Below, in pieces: positions 50,203 through 58,866 of a stretch of DNA of 64,000 bases. The notes under the pieces are model-generated. The model was not told the DNA's origin, made no database searches, and worked only from the letters and a program-made list of their open reading frames with translations. A program made the translations under genes and the position numbers. Source of the stretch: CAZJCK01 sp964544635 (GTDB taxonomy: Bacteria; Zixibacteria; MSB-5A5; GN15; FEB-12); contig CAZJCK010000007.1 in NCBI GenBank assembly GCA_964544635.1, positions 1 through 64,000 of the forward strand. The letters run 5' to 3'. Numbering within the stretch: the stretch's first letter is position 1; the number at the start of each line of letters is the position of its first letter.

Positions 50203-50874
50203 TTAGAAAATGTAGCCGACGGTCAGCATCACGTTGCTGTGACGGACGTCGTAGTTCCCTTCGTTAACCATGGAGCGCATGCCCATGCTGTAACGGAAAT
50301 CGACGAGGATACTGTTGGAGAAGGAATGAAAGTCGATCCCGAGCACCATTCCATAATCGATACTTTCTGTTTCATCTTCGCCTTCATGCATACTGGCAAT
50401 GGCCAGATCGGTATCGTTGGTGGCCAGCGACGGATCGGCGTTGTCGGCCCATATCGCCGAGTTGAGCTTGAATGACAGGACCGGCCCGATATAGATGTTC
50501 GGCTTGATGTCGGCGATGACGTGTGAACGCAGCTTCAGCAGGACCGGGATTTCAGCAAAGTTGTAGCGCACATTGAGCTGGTTCTCTTCGCCCGGAACCT
50601 TGAAGCCCTTGGTGGTCAGGACGAACTCCGGCTGGAGAATGAAGTTGCGGTTGAGGGCATAGCCCAGGCCGACACCGGCGGTGCCGCCGAACGAGGCCGA
50701 CGGATCGATACCGATTACCTGGCGATCTTTGCCCACCACGCTCGATGACGAGATTCCGGCCTTGGCAAAGTAATACTGCAGGCCCTTGTCGGTGTGTACG
50801 TCGGCATTGCTGTTCGGGGCGGCCCAAATCAGCACCGCCAGTGCCACCAGACTGATCTTAACTACCGTTTGCAT
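50203..50874 (-). CDS. Outer-membrane beta-barrel protein (PorT/OMP_b-brl-like)
   Basis: 223 residues from the ATG at 50874, with AGGAATT upstream; the long frame before it has no coding character. Signal peptide about 1-24 (ending SNAD). The mature protein has alternating strands typical of small eight-stranded barrels (GLQYYFAKAGISSSS; GYALNRNFILQPEFVLTTKGF; RYNFAEIPVLLKLR) and ends VMLTVGYIF, a terminal aromatic as expected for an outer-membrane barrel. Ligand unknown. A GC-rich hairpin lies just before the ribosome site (about 50888-50909). Confidence 0.8.
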   Translation of the reverse strand: MQTVVKISLVALAVLIWAAPNSNADVHTDKGLQYYFAKAGISSSSVVGKDRQVIGIDPSASFGGTAGVGLGYALNRNFILQPEFVLTTKGFKVPGEENQLNVRYNFAEIPVLLKLRSHVIADIKPNIYIGPVLSFKLNSAIWADNADPSLATNDTDLAIASMHEGEDETESIDYGMVLGIDFHSFSNSILVDFRYSMGMRSMVNEGNYDVRHSNVMLTVGYIF

Positions 50875-51069
50875 AATTCCTGCTCCCTCGCGGGCTGATC
50901 CCGCCCGCAGTTGTGTTATGGACATTGTTCCGTTGTATACGCGCACAAGAGGGGGCGTATGGTTCTTCCCCTCTTGCCAGTAGTATCGGCCAAACCGATG
51001 GTCAGGCTTAGCGCGAAGGATCGATGATTGGAGTCTGGACGCCCCCGGATTGCTCTCTCGGGCGGCCCA

Positions 51070-51084
51070 GTGCAAAGTTTGCAC
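51070..51084. promoter_or_regulatory. Isolated perfect palindrome upstream of the OMP gene
   Basis: GTGCAAA-G-TTTGCAC, 15 bases, about 200 bases before the OMP start. It is a possible regulator site; no promoter could be matched to it with confidence. Confidence 0.3.
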
Positions 51085-51288
51085 AGTACTCCTCAGAGGA
51101 AACACGCCGGCCCGGGAAAACCCGAGCCGGCTGCATGAAATGAGAGAACAGGACGGCCGCAGCCGTTGCCTCTCAGTGCTCAATATCGGCATTCGACCGC
51201 CAAAATACAATCGATACCGAAAATCTGTCGATTCCTCGAGCCACTCCCCTCGACAATGCGAAAAAATGGACAAAAGACGAGAATTTCC

Positions 51289-51317
51289 TTGACACCCTGC
51301 GACGATGCTACTATGCT
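51289..51317 (+). promoter_or_regulatory. Candidate promoter for the 51791 gene
   Basis: TTGACA (51289-51294), a 17-base spacer and TATGCT (51312-51317). The start near 51324 would give a leader of about 465 bases. Confidence 0.5.
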
Positions 51318-51323
51318 TGCGAT

Positions 51324-51790
51324 CGTAAAGCATAGGGTGATCTCGTTCGCAGTAAAATGTGGGCATCCCAACGGTCGTGCACAGCCTCCATGAATCATAC
51401 TACATCCGCTACACTCCGTTCGTTGTCCGCACCTTTATTACCGTTGTAGTACGTTAAGCACTACGCCGGCCCGACTCTGCGATCGAGAGTCATTCATCAA
51501 CGAGTTCATTAATAGAAGCAACGCCGCTCCGGCTGACGGGCTGATGCGCCTTCAGTTCGAGTGGTGATTTGATCCACGCTCGGCGATTTGCGTCGCTCGG
51601 GCACAACGCGGAGGTCTGTTTGCATCTCGCCATGGGAAGGGGGTGATATTCTGATCAACTGAGAATGCCTTGTTGCTTTACGCCTGGGGGTGCATGGCAA
51701 CAAGTCATGCATCTCCGTAGAATCAACCGGTGGCATGATATTGCATCATACCACCACCGTTTCTCATCTGCATGAAATGAGAGGACGAAA
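51324..51790 (+). promoter_or_regulatory. Long structured leader of the 51791 gene
   Basis: No protein gene is evident. Stem-loops include GACTCT / AGAGTC (about 51473-51491), CTTGTTGC / GCAACAAG (51669-51676, 51697-51704) and GGTGGCATGAT / ATCATACCACC with one mismatch (51729-51755). TCTCAT / ATGAGA (about 51762-51782) runs into the ribosome site GAGAGGA. The 16-base string CTGCATGAAATGAGAG at 51768-51783 also occurs at 51131-51146 in the same orientation. The leader may regulate translation; no known riboswitch class was recognised. Confidence 0.4.
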
Positions 51791-53662
51791 ATGCGAATTG
51801 CTAAATTGGTCGTCGTATCACTGGTCGCAGTGGCCCTGATCACGGCGCTCTCGCCGACATCGGCCAACGCCTGGGTGGAAGGCCTGCGGGTGTCGACCCC
51901 CGACACCTGCTGGTATCCCGGCAACTTCATCGACCTGCCGGTGCTGCTCGAATGGACCGAGTGGTCGAAGTTCGAACGCTGCGAAAAAGAGTACTGGGTG
52001 CCGCCGATGTTCGATCCTGCCCCCAACACACCCTTTTCCCAACAGTGCATCGATTCAACCGGAGCCGATGAAGAGATCTGCGCCTTCCAGATGGAATTAC
52101 GGTACGACCCCGACGTCATCCAGGCGGTCACCGTTACCAACGGTGAAGGTACGCTGGTCGACCAGTGGAACTGGCCGGCGCTTTATTTCGAGATCGACAA
52201 CGATCGCGGTATCCTGCGCATCGCCGGTGCCAGCGCCGACTGCGAGGATATCACCGACCTGGAAGATCCGTCGGTACTGCTCACGATCGGTTTCTACATG
52301 ATCGGTCGTCCCGGAGAGGATGGCGACCTCGAGGTGACTTCATTCGTGTACAACGAAGTCGATCCCATCTTCATTTACTACTACAACGACGACTACGGTT
52401 CCATGAATGAGTACACCGGCGCCAAGTCGATCGGCGATCTGATGGTGTGTGAGCACGAGTATGTCAGTGGCCGGATCTGGTATGCCAACAACGAGCTGCC
52501 GGTCTGCGGCGTCGACGTTACCCTGACGTATCATCCCGATCCCGATGTGCTCGTACCGCCGATCATTCCTGATGTGACGGTTCAAAACCATTGCGAGAAC
52601 CTCTGCGAGGATGACTGCCGCGGGTCGTATTTTATCGGCGATATTACCGACGGGTATGACTACTCCATATGGGGATGGAAGGATGACGAGTATGACGACG
52701 CAATCACGGCGTTCGATGCATCGCTCGTCCTGCGCTATATCGTCGGACAGATCGACCTGCGTTTCCACCAGATGGTGGCAGCCGATGTGTCCGGCAACTG
52801 CGAGGTGAATGCCTACGATGCCTCGCTCATCCTGAAGCATATCGTCGGCGACCTGGAAGACCAGCCGTACTTCCCGAAGAAAGCGGACGAGGAAACGAAC
52901 TGGCTGTTCTATCCGGTTGAATCCGGTGAAGTACTGTGTATCGAAGAAGCTTACTGGCATATGCCGCTGAAAAGCTCATATCGCTCGCAGGACTTCGTCG
53001 CCGTCGTTCTCGGTGATGTTTCCGGCAACTGGAACCTCAATCGCGTCACACCCGGCTCCAAGACGGGGGCATCGGCCTTCCGCATGGAATCGGTCAACGC
53101 TTCGCAGCTGGTGCTGCGCGCCGATTCTGATGAGGTATACGGCGTCCAGTTCGAGATGACCGTGCCCGAGGGCCGCCATGATCGCATCACCGTGTTGCCC
53201 GGCGCCGACGGCTGGACTGTCGTGCAAAAGCAGCAGGGGAATACGATCTCGGTGGCCGCCGCCGGCGCTGAACCGATTACCGACGGTGCGCTGGCACGCT
53301 TCGAACTGAGCGGATCAGTGGAGAACCTGGAGATCGACGAACTGGTGATCAACGAAACGGTGGTGGCGGGCCATGTCAGCGCCACCTCGATTCTGCCGTC
53401 GCAGTTCAGCCTGCTCCAGAACTACCCGAACCCGTTCAACCCGAGCACCACGATCAGCTTCACCGTGCCGGTGAAGACCAGTTTCACGCTGGGTATCTAC
53501 AATGTTACCGGGCAGCTGGTATCGGAGTATTCGGGGGTGGCCGTTCCGGGAGAAGTGAAGGAAATCGAATGGGAAGCGGATGATTTCGCGACCGGCATTT
53601 ATTTCTATCGTCTTGATGCCGGACCGTTCTCCGATTCCCGCAAGATGATACTCTTGAAGTAG
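51791..53662 (+). CDS. Secreted cohesin-like/dockerin-like protein with C-terminal sorting domain
   Basis: 623 residues with a signal peptide (about 1-27, ending SANA). The first domain is cohesin-like (about 30-205, ICAFQMELRYDPDVIQAVTV), with paired cysteines. A CNA-B-like loop region and then a dockerin-like module follow (about 305-355, ITAFDASLVLRYIVGQ and AADVSGNCEVNAYDASLILKHIVGD). Next comes a second cohesin-like sandwich (about 430-530, LVLRADSDEVYGVQFEMTVP). The chain ends in a sorting domain opening QNYPNPFNPSTTISF and closing KMILLK. It has the longest leader of the surface-protein genes here. It is probably a surface-anchored, calcium-dependent scaffold. Confidence 0.8.
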   Translation: MRIAKLVVVSLVAVALITALSPTSANAWVEGLRVSTPDTCWYPGNFIDLPVLLEWTEWSKFERCEKEYWVPPMFDPAPNTPFSQQCIDSTGADEEICAFQMELRYDPDVIQAVTVTNGEGTLVDQWNWPALYFEIDNDRGILRIAGASADCEDITDLEDPSVLLTIGFYMIGRPGEDGDLEVTSFVYNEVDPIFIYYYNDDYGSMNEYTGAKSIGDLMVCEHEYVSGRIWYANNELPVCGVDVTLTYHPDPDVLVPPIIPDVTVQNHCENLCEDDCRGSYFIGDITDGYDYSIWGWKDDEYDDAITAFDASLVLRYIVGQIDLRFHQMVAADVSGNCEVNAYDASLILKHIVGDLEDQPYFPKKADEETNWLFYPVESGEVLCIEEAYWHMPLKSSYRSQDFVAVVLGDVSGNWNLNRVTPGSKTGASAFRMESVNASQLVLRADSDEVYGVQFEMTVPEGRHDRITVLPGADGWTVVQKQQGNTISVAAAGAEPITDGALARFELSGSVENLEIDELVINETVVAGHVSATSILPSQFSLLQNYPNPFNPSTTISFTVPVKTSFTLGIYNVTGQLVSEYSGVAVPGEVKEIEWEADDFATGIYFYRLDAGPFSDSRKMILLK

Positions 53663-53725
53663 TCGGACGATCAACGGTTGGGGCGGCTTTCCGGCCGCCC
53701 CGGCCACTCAACGGGAGTAAAGCAC

Positions 53726-54478
53726 ATGTCAAAGGCAGTTATTCTCGCGGTTCTGCTGCTGCTCGCCGGATTTTCGTCGGCCGCCGCTCTGGAATTCGAT
53801 ATCGATTTCGATCACAACAACGCCGATACGGTCGTGTACCTGTTTTCAGTCAGGGACCTGCATACGTACGAGGCGATTTATTCACTTGAAATTGACTTCA
53901 GTTTCAATGAACTGGAACTTGAGTTCCACAGCTTCGACTTTTCGGTAGGGCCGCTAAGCGCCTGGGGCGGCATGGTATGGTCGTGCGACAATTCAGTTGG
54001 AGACTGCAGGATGGCCGGGGCCGGTATTGCAGCTCTGTCGGAATCCGGCATCCTGGTTCGCGCCGTCTTTCTGAAAGTTGCCGGTACGGACGAAGAGATT
54101 GACGGCCGGGTCGCTTATACGGAGTTGCGGGCCAACGAAGATTATCTACCGATTCCCGATTATGTACTTTCAGTCAGCGAAATCGAGGCGCCACTGCCGC
54201 GGGACTTCACGCTGCGCCAGAACTACCCCAACCCGTTCAATCCTCATACCACCATCGAGTTTTCGATTGCGCGGCGCAGCGACGTTGCACTGAGCATTTA
54301 CAATGTACTTGGTCGCGAGGTGTACCGGGAGGACCATTACCAGCTGGCCGCCGGCAGCTATCGCTTTGAATGGGACGCTACCGACCAGGCCGGTCGCCCG
54401 GTGGCCAGCGGAGTGTACTTCTACCGGCTGCAGGCCGGTGAACAGGCGCAGACCCGTACAATGGTTCTGCTCAAGTAA
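53726..54478 (+). CDS. Small secreted cohesin-like protein with C-terminal sorting domain
   Basis: 250 residues from the ATG at 53726; the frame upstream runs across a hairpin (GGGGCGGC / GCCGCCCC, 53680-53701) and is not coding. Signal peptide about 1-22. A compact cohesin-like sandwich (about 25-150, HTYEAIYSLEIDFSFNELELEF) is followed directly by the sorting domain (QNYPNPFNPHTTIEF, ending MVLLK). No dockerin module. It is downstream of the 51791 gene with only a short gap, so the two could be co-transcribed past that hairpin, which lacks a T run. It may be a minimal cohesin partner for the dockerin-bearing proteins. Confidence 0.78.
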   Translation: MSKAVILAVLLLLAGFSSAAALEFDIDFDHNNADTVVYLFSVRDLHTYEAIYSLEIDFSFNELELEFHSFDFSVGPLSAWGGMVWSCDNSVGDCRMAGAGIAALSESGILVRAVFLKVAGTDEEIDGRVAYTELRANEDYLPIPDYVLSVSEIEAPLPRDFTLRQNYPNPFNPHTTIEFSIARRSDVALSIYNVLGREVYREDHYQLAAGSYRFEWDATDQAGRPVASGVYFYRLQAGEQAQTRTMVLLK

Positions 54479-54493
54479 GAGCTTGGTCCCGCC

Positions 54494-56335
54494 TTACTGC
54501 CAGCGCAGGGCAAGGCCGGTGCGGAAGGTTATGCCCGGCATCGGGTAGCCGGCTACCGTCTCATACTCGGCGTCGAACAGGTTGTCGATGTGCAAGTTGA
54601 GGATCAGGTGTTCGTTTAAAAAATAGCGGTGGCCGAGGTTTATTGTCAGGTAATCATCCAGCACCACTGGTGTGCCGAGCGAGTCGGAGCGGGTGCTGAA
54701 CGCCGCCACCGCCTGGAACTCGACCGCCAGCGGACGCTGGTCGTACTCGCCGGCGATGACCAGTTTGTCCTCGGGGACCGACAGGTTGTAGTCGTCCTGG
54801 TTGAGGTGCATGAACGACGGCCGCACCACCCAGGGTCCATCGACAAAGCGCAGCGTTGCCTCCCAGCCCGAGTGGGAGTATGAACCGACATTCTGAAACC
54901 GCACCGGCGGCGCCTGGCCCGGCGCCGATGCCGTGGCGATCAGGTTGTCACCCTCGCGCCAGAATACCGTCCCCTCGATCGACAACCGGTCGTTCAGGCG
55001 ATTGAAGTAGCCAACCTCGTAGAAGGTACCTTCTTCCGGCTCCAACTGACCCGGGCTGGAGATTCGAAACAACTGGGCTTCGTTGATCGTCGGATTACGA
55101 TATGCCGTGGCAACCGAGGCCTTGAACGAACCGTACCGGGCCCAGCGCGCGACCGCGCCGACCTGGTAGACGAAATGCCCGCCGTACTGGTCATGGTCGA
55201 CATAACGGCCGCCGGCAATCAGCGTGTAGCGGTCGCGCAGTGTTGTCTCCAGCTGGAGGTGCGCCGCCAACTCGTTGTTGGCTTTGTCGCCGCCAAGGAT
55301 AAAAGCGGTACCATCCTGGGCCGAGCCTGACAGACGGTTGGCCGACAGGCCACCGCTGATACTGAAGCGATCAGCTCCCTGCGCAAGGCGATACCGTCCG
55401 AACAAGTCAATGCCAAGATTACGGTCGATCGACGAAAAGCCGTCGGAAAAGGCATGCTCACCGTAGCTGACATACGTCCGCAGGCTGGCCGCAACGCGGT
55501 CACGGTCGAGATCGGCGCCGAGGGTCGTGCCCAGACGTTCGATATCGCCGCTACTCAAAGATGGTGCAAAGGTCGGCCCCGGGTCGGCGAAGTTAAATGA
55601 CGAGTACTTGCCCGACAGGAACATGCTCCAGTCGGTTCCCCGTGTCAGCTGTGCCCGAAACCCGCCGCTGCGGTTGGCGTAGTCGCTCGAGGCGCGTTCG
55701 TTGTCCGATTCGATATACTCGTACCATCCCGCGACAACAGCGTCGCCGATCTTCCGGGAGTGCTGCACTACTGCGTTGTGGGTATGGAAACTCCCGGTCG
55801 TCAATTCGATGTTACTGTAGTGATCAAGATCGGGACGGTAGAACGATTCGATGTTGAGCACGCCGGCGATTGCATTCGAGCCGTAAAGCATCGACGATCC
55901 CCCTTTGACCAGGTCGATCGAACGGGTACCGGCGCGACGGTAGGTGTCGGGCAGAGGATGGCCGAACAGGCCGGCGATATCCGGGCGGCCGTCGATCAGC
56001 ACCAGGGTGCCTCGGTTGGGGGAGAAGCCAAGGCCGCGAATGAGCAGCTTGCCGTGACCGGCCGTACCCAGACCGAAGCCGGCGGCGCGAGCCGAACTGA
56101 TCGAGACCGCGGCATGACCGGCCGCCAGTTTGGAGATTACATTGGGTTGTTGCGACTCCCGGACCTCTTCGGGGGTTACCGAAAACCCGGAATTCACGAT
56201 ACGCGACAGGCGGCCCCCTTCACGCTGACCGACCACAATGATCGGGTCCAGTTCGATCGCGGTGGTATCCGTCTCCGGGGCCGTCTCGGGGACGGTCATG
56301 AGGGTCAGGCAGAAGAGCAGGGAAAGGCCGGTCAT
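54494..56335 (-). CDS. TonB-dependent outer-membrane receptor
   Basis: 613 residues from an ATG with GAGGTAACCG upstream. Signal peptide about 1-18. The plug domain (about 30-165) has IIVVGQREGGRLSRI, SISSARAAGFGLGTAGHGKLLIRG and GTLVLIDGRPDIAGLFGHPLP. The 22-stranded barrel fills the rest (FHTHNAVVQHSRKIGDAVVAGWYEY; LNLHIDNLFDAEYETVAGYPMPGITFRTGLALRW), ending in an aromatic-rich strand. The TonB box lies near the start (TTAIELDPIIV). It takes up an unknown ligand such as a metal chelate, cobalamin or oligosaccharide. No transporter genes adjoin, so the substrate cannot be inferred. Confidence 0.93.
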   Translation of the reverse strand: MTGLSLLFCLTLMTVPETAPETDTTAIELDPIIVVGQREGGRLSRIVNSGFSVTPEEVRESQQPNVISKLAAGHAAVSISSARAAGFGLGTAGHGKLLIRGLGFSPNRGTLVLIDGRPDIAGLFGHPLPDTYRRAGTRSIDLVKGGSSMLYGSNAIAGVLNIESFYRPDLDHYSNIELTTGSFHTHNAVVQHSRKIGDAVVAGWYEYIESDNERASSDYANRSGGFRAQLTRGTDWSMFLSGKYSSFNFADPGPTFAPSLSSGDIERLGTTLGADLDRDRVAASLRTYVSYGEHAFSDGFSSIDRNLGIDLFGRYRLAQGADRFSISGGLSANRLSGSAQDGTAFILGGDKANNELAAHLQLETTLRDRYTLIAGGRYVDHDQYGGHFVYQVGAVARWARYGSFKASVATAYRNPTINEAQLFRISSPGQLEPEEGTFYEVGYFNRLNDRLSIEGTVFWREGDNLIATASAPGQAPPVRFQNVGSYSHSGWEATLRFVDGPWVVRPSFMHLNQDDYNLSVPEDKLVIAGEYDQRPLAVEFQAVAAFSTRSDSLGTPVVLDDYLTINLGHRYFLNEHLILNLHIDNLFDAEYETVAGYPMPGITFRTGLALRWQ

Positions 56336-56432
56336 CGGTTACCTCGTATTGACGGAACATTTGCTGTTTACGTGTTCCAAGCATCGCCGAAAAGCAGGGG
56401 GCTGTCAAGTTCGATTGCCCCCACAAAAAAGT

Positions 56433-56458
56433 GGGCCCCGATATGGTGGTCGGGGCCC
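56433..56458 (-). terminator. Intrinsic terminator after the 56532 lipoprotein gene
   Basis: GGGCCCCGA / TCGGGGCCC with an 8-base loop, followed on the minus strand by ACTTTTTTG. Confidence 0.88.
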
Positions 56459-56531
56459 GTCGAAGATGCGATGCGATGAGGTAAATTGCTTCTCCTTGAA
56501 TTCCAGCGCCGCGAAGTCTGGTTCGTACTCC

Positions 56532-57689
56532 TTAGTTGTCCGAAAACGGCGACGGCAGCACGCCGGTCGGGAAATCTTCGTACAGGAACAAGGTTGAATC
56601 ATGCACGAACTGATCCCACGATTCGAACGGTGACGGACTGGCGTCGTAATCACCGGTGAACACCTGGTCATGAATGTGGAAGGAGTCGACGACGCTGGTG
56701 TCGGCCGGAACAAATGAGCGGTACTTGACCGCGAATTCGGTATCCTTGGCGCCGTAAGCGGCGATCGTCGCCATGCCGATGTTGTCACCCCAGTTATCAG
56801 AGAACCAGGCCATACGGTAGTCAAACATTCCGGTATTCTCAGCGTCAATCTTATATACCCAGCCGTTGGTCTCGTCGGGTTCGATGTCGTACGCCGCACC
56901 CGCAAATACCAGCGATGAATCGGACGGAGTGTGCTCGACGAACGTATAGAAGCCGCCGGTGCCTTCGATGCTTTCGTAGTCGTAGAAGAACAGCCGTTCG
57001 AGGTCGGCCTCTTTCTTGAAACCGATTTGCATGAACGGCGCCGTCGGTTCAATCGAACTCAGATCCAGTTCCAGCATGTAGTCCAGATCAACGGAAGCGC
57101 CGAACAAGTGCTGCATCTCCAGGGGAATGGCGGTCGGGCCGGTCAGCTCGGTCATGGTGGCGAAGTCGCCGAGACGAACACCCAGTTCCGGCACCGTGTC
57201 GTCGACCTTCAGCCGGAAATTGTACTGGTCGTCCATCTCCAGCATGCGGCCGAGCATATATACTGTCTCTTTGAATGACGCGATACTGTGGTGCAGCGAG
57301 AAGGGATCTTCACTGCCGAAGATCTTGCCCAGAAGCGACCATTCACCGTACCACCAGAGACTGTCAATGACGGTAGTATCGGTAGTCGGGATCTTGACGG
57401 CGTCGCCACCAGTGTATTCCGGGGGCGCGATGCGATCAAACAGCGAATCGTAGGCCGCGAATTCCGCGTCGTGATACACCGCAGCAGTGGTCGTATCGCT
57501 GGTGGTATCGCCGCCGCCGGCAGTGTCGCCGAGCGTGGTGTCACCGGTGGTATCGGTTGTCGTATCGGTGAGCGTGTCACCGGCGCCCAGGTCGTTGGGG
57601 TTGGTGGATTTTTCGTCGTCGGAGCAGCTGACGGCGACGAAGACCATGGCCACGACGGCCAGCAGCAACAAGAAACGAGCTACCTGCAT
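56532..57689 (-). CDS. Lipoprotein of unknown function
   Basis: 385 residues from an ATG with GGGGAGGCATC upstream. The lipoprotein signal places cysteine at about residue 22 (FVAVSCSDDEKS). A long low-complexity T/G/D linker (about 27-75, repeats of TTDTTGDTT) follows, as is common for surface lipoproteins that need a flexible stalk. The mature domain (about 80-385) is beta-rich with many aromatics (YEPDETNGWVYKIDAENTGMFDYRMAWF-type pattern). It has no recognised family. Own terminator; upstream gap 57690-58001 shows nothing apart from the divergent promoter. Confidence 0.7.
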   Translation of the reverse strand: MQVARFLLLLAVVAMVFVAVSCSDDEKSTNPNDLGAGDTLTDTTTDTTGDTTLGDTAGGGDTTSDTTTAAVYHDAEFAAYDSLFDRIAPPEYTGGDAVKIPTTDTTVIDSLWWYGEWSLLGKIFGSEDPFSLHHSIASFKETVYMLGRMLEMDDQYNFRLKVDDTVPELGVRLGDFATMTELTGPTAIPLEMQHLFGASVDLDYMLELDLSSIEPTAPFMQIGFKKEADLERLFFYDYESIEGTGGFYTFVEHTPSDSSLVFAGAAYDIEPDETNGWVYKIDAENTGMFDYRMAWFSDNWGDNIGMATIAAYGAKDTEFAVKYRSFVPADTSVVDSFHIHDQVFTGDYDASPSPFESWDQFVHDSTLFLYEDFPTGVLPSPFSDN

Positions 57690-58001
57690 GATGCCTCCCC
57701 TTTAAGCATGTGTACGTGGTTTCGCCCTCTTACTTGTTCTGTAACGTCGACACATCAGTCCGCGAAATTTACTGTCACGGCAGATTTTTTTTGGCCCCCG
57801 GTCATGCCGGCAAACGACTTCAGGAATCTCAGCATTTTGGTGTCACCGCGGCAGTTGCGGCTGCATAGGCTGCGGCCGGTGGACCCGCAATGGATCCGGC
57901 ATAAAGCGACTCAGGCTGTTTTGCTGCCAATTGTTCACACTGCGCACAGTCAGGGCGGCAGCAGCCAGCATACCATCATGGCAAATGTCGCAAGTAAAGC
58001 C

Positions 58002-58048
58002 TTGACAGGCCGTCGCCCGTTGCCCATATTGTTTTGTGCATATGCACA
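58002..58048 (+). promoter_or_regulatory. Promoter and palindromic operator of the DUF134-NifX-like operon
   Basis: TTGACA (58002-58007), a 17-base spacer and CATATT (58025-58030). The perfect 14-base palindrome TGTGCATATGCACA (58035-58048) sits at the predicted transcript start, just before the ribosome site, which is a good place for autoregulation by the DUF134 protein. Confidence 0.6.
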
Positions 58049-58064
58049 TAATAAGGAAACGAGA

Positions 58065-58355
58065 ATGCCGCGACCACGCAAACATCGACGCTGCCGCCGC
58101 TACCGAGCCGATCGCGTCTATAAGCCGCAGGGAATCCCGATGCGCGACCTGGCGACCGCTGAACTGACGCTTGACCAATTCGAGGCGATGCGCCTGTGCG
58201 ACCTGGAGGGGTTGGATCAACTGGCAGCCGGTAAGCAGTTAGGGGTGTCGCGGGGAACCGTCCAGCGTCTCTTGTGGGAGGGGCGCCGACGGTTGATCGG
58301 CGGTATACTCAACAATTACGCCATAACCGTTACCCTCAAGCAAGGAGAGGACTAA
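58065..58355 (+). CDS. DUF134 family putative DNA-binding regulator
   Basis: 96 residues from the ATG at 58065, with ATAAGGAAACG upstream. It matches DUF134: a basic N-terminus (PRPRKHRRCRRYRADRVYKPQGIPMRDLATAELTLDQFEAMRLCDLEGL) and then a helix-turn-helix of the sigma-70 region 4 kind (QLAAGKQLGVSRGTVQRLLWEGRRRLIGGIL). The family is typically paired with NifX/NifB-like metal-cofactor proteins, as here (1 base between genes). It probably binds the palindrome in its own promoter. Confidence 0.9.
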   Translation: MPRPRKHRRCRRYRADRVYKPQGIPMRDLATAELTLDQFEAMRLCDLEGLDQLAAGKQLGVSRGTVQRLLWEGRRRLIGGILNNYAITVTLKQGED

Positions 58356-58356
58356 C

Positions 58357-58866
58357 ATGCTGGCATGCATACCTACCAATGGGAAAAGCGGGCGCGACGA
58401 CACTATTTGTGAACACTTCGGTTCCGCCCCGTACTTTACCATCTACGACTCCGCTACCCGCGAGGTGCTGGTGGTCGAGAATCGCAACAGTCATCATTCA
58501 CACGGTTCCTGTCATCCGATGAACCAGCTCGCCGAGTATCATATCGATGCCGTCGTCTGCGCCGGCATGGGGCGGCGGGCTATTGAAGCGCTCAATACCG
58601 AGGGTGTGAGGATCGTCGACGCCGGCACGACCTCGGTGGCGGAGGCCATGGACAAGATCAATGCAGACGAGTTGATCGATGTCGACCCGGCGCGCGCCTG
58701 CCGCGGTCGCGGGCAGAAGGCCGGTTTCGGGCATGGTCCGGCGCACCCTGACCTTCAGGACGGTCGTGGCCGTGGGACCGGACGCGGCCCCGGTATCACT
58801 CGCGGCACGGGCCGAGGCACGGGCAGGGGACAGGGCCGTGGCCGACAGCGCGGCCGGGTACGCTAA
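58357..58866 (+). CDS. NifX/NafY-like (dinitrogenase iron-molybdenum cofactor binding) protein with RG-rich tail
   Basis: 169 residues. The first about 105 residues form the small cofactor-binding fold of the NifX/MTH1175 type: ACIPTNGKSGRDDTICEHFGSAPYFTIYD, an HHSHGSCHP metal-binding cluster, and AVVCAGMGRRAIEALNTEGVRIVDAG. Residues about 113-169 are an arginine-glycine-rich tail (repeats of RGTGRG/GRGQGRG). Nitrogenase genes are absent, so a role in iron-sulfur or metal cluster handling outside nitrogen fixation is likely. It overlaps the convergent pilin-like gene by 4 bases at the stop codons. Confidence 0.85.
   Translation: MLACIPTNGKSGRDDTICEHFGSAPYFTIYDSATREVLVVENRNSHHSHGSCHPMNQLAEYHIDAVVCAGMGRRAIEALNTEGVRIVDAGTTSVAEAMDKINADELIDVDPARACRGRGQKAGFGHGPAHPDLQDGRGRGTGRGPGITRGTGRGTGRGQGRGRQRGRVR

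Noticed and set aside
50203..51366. 387-residue version of the OMP gene
   Set aside because: The N-terminal 160 residues lack coding character, and the ATG at 50874 has both a ribosome site and a signal peptide.
51341..51790. Known riboswitch before the 51791 gene
   Set aside because: None of the conserved cores I know (cobalamin, c-di-GMP, TPP, SAM, lysine) is present.
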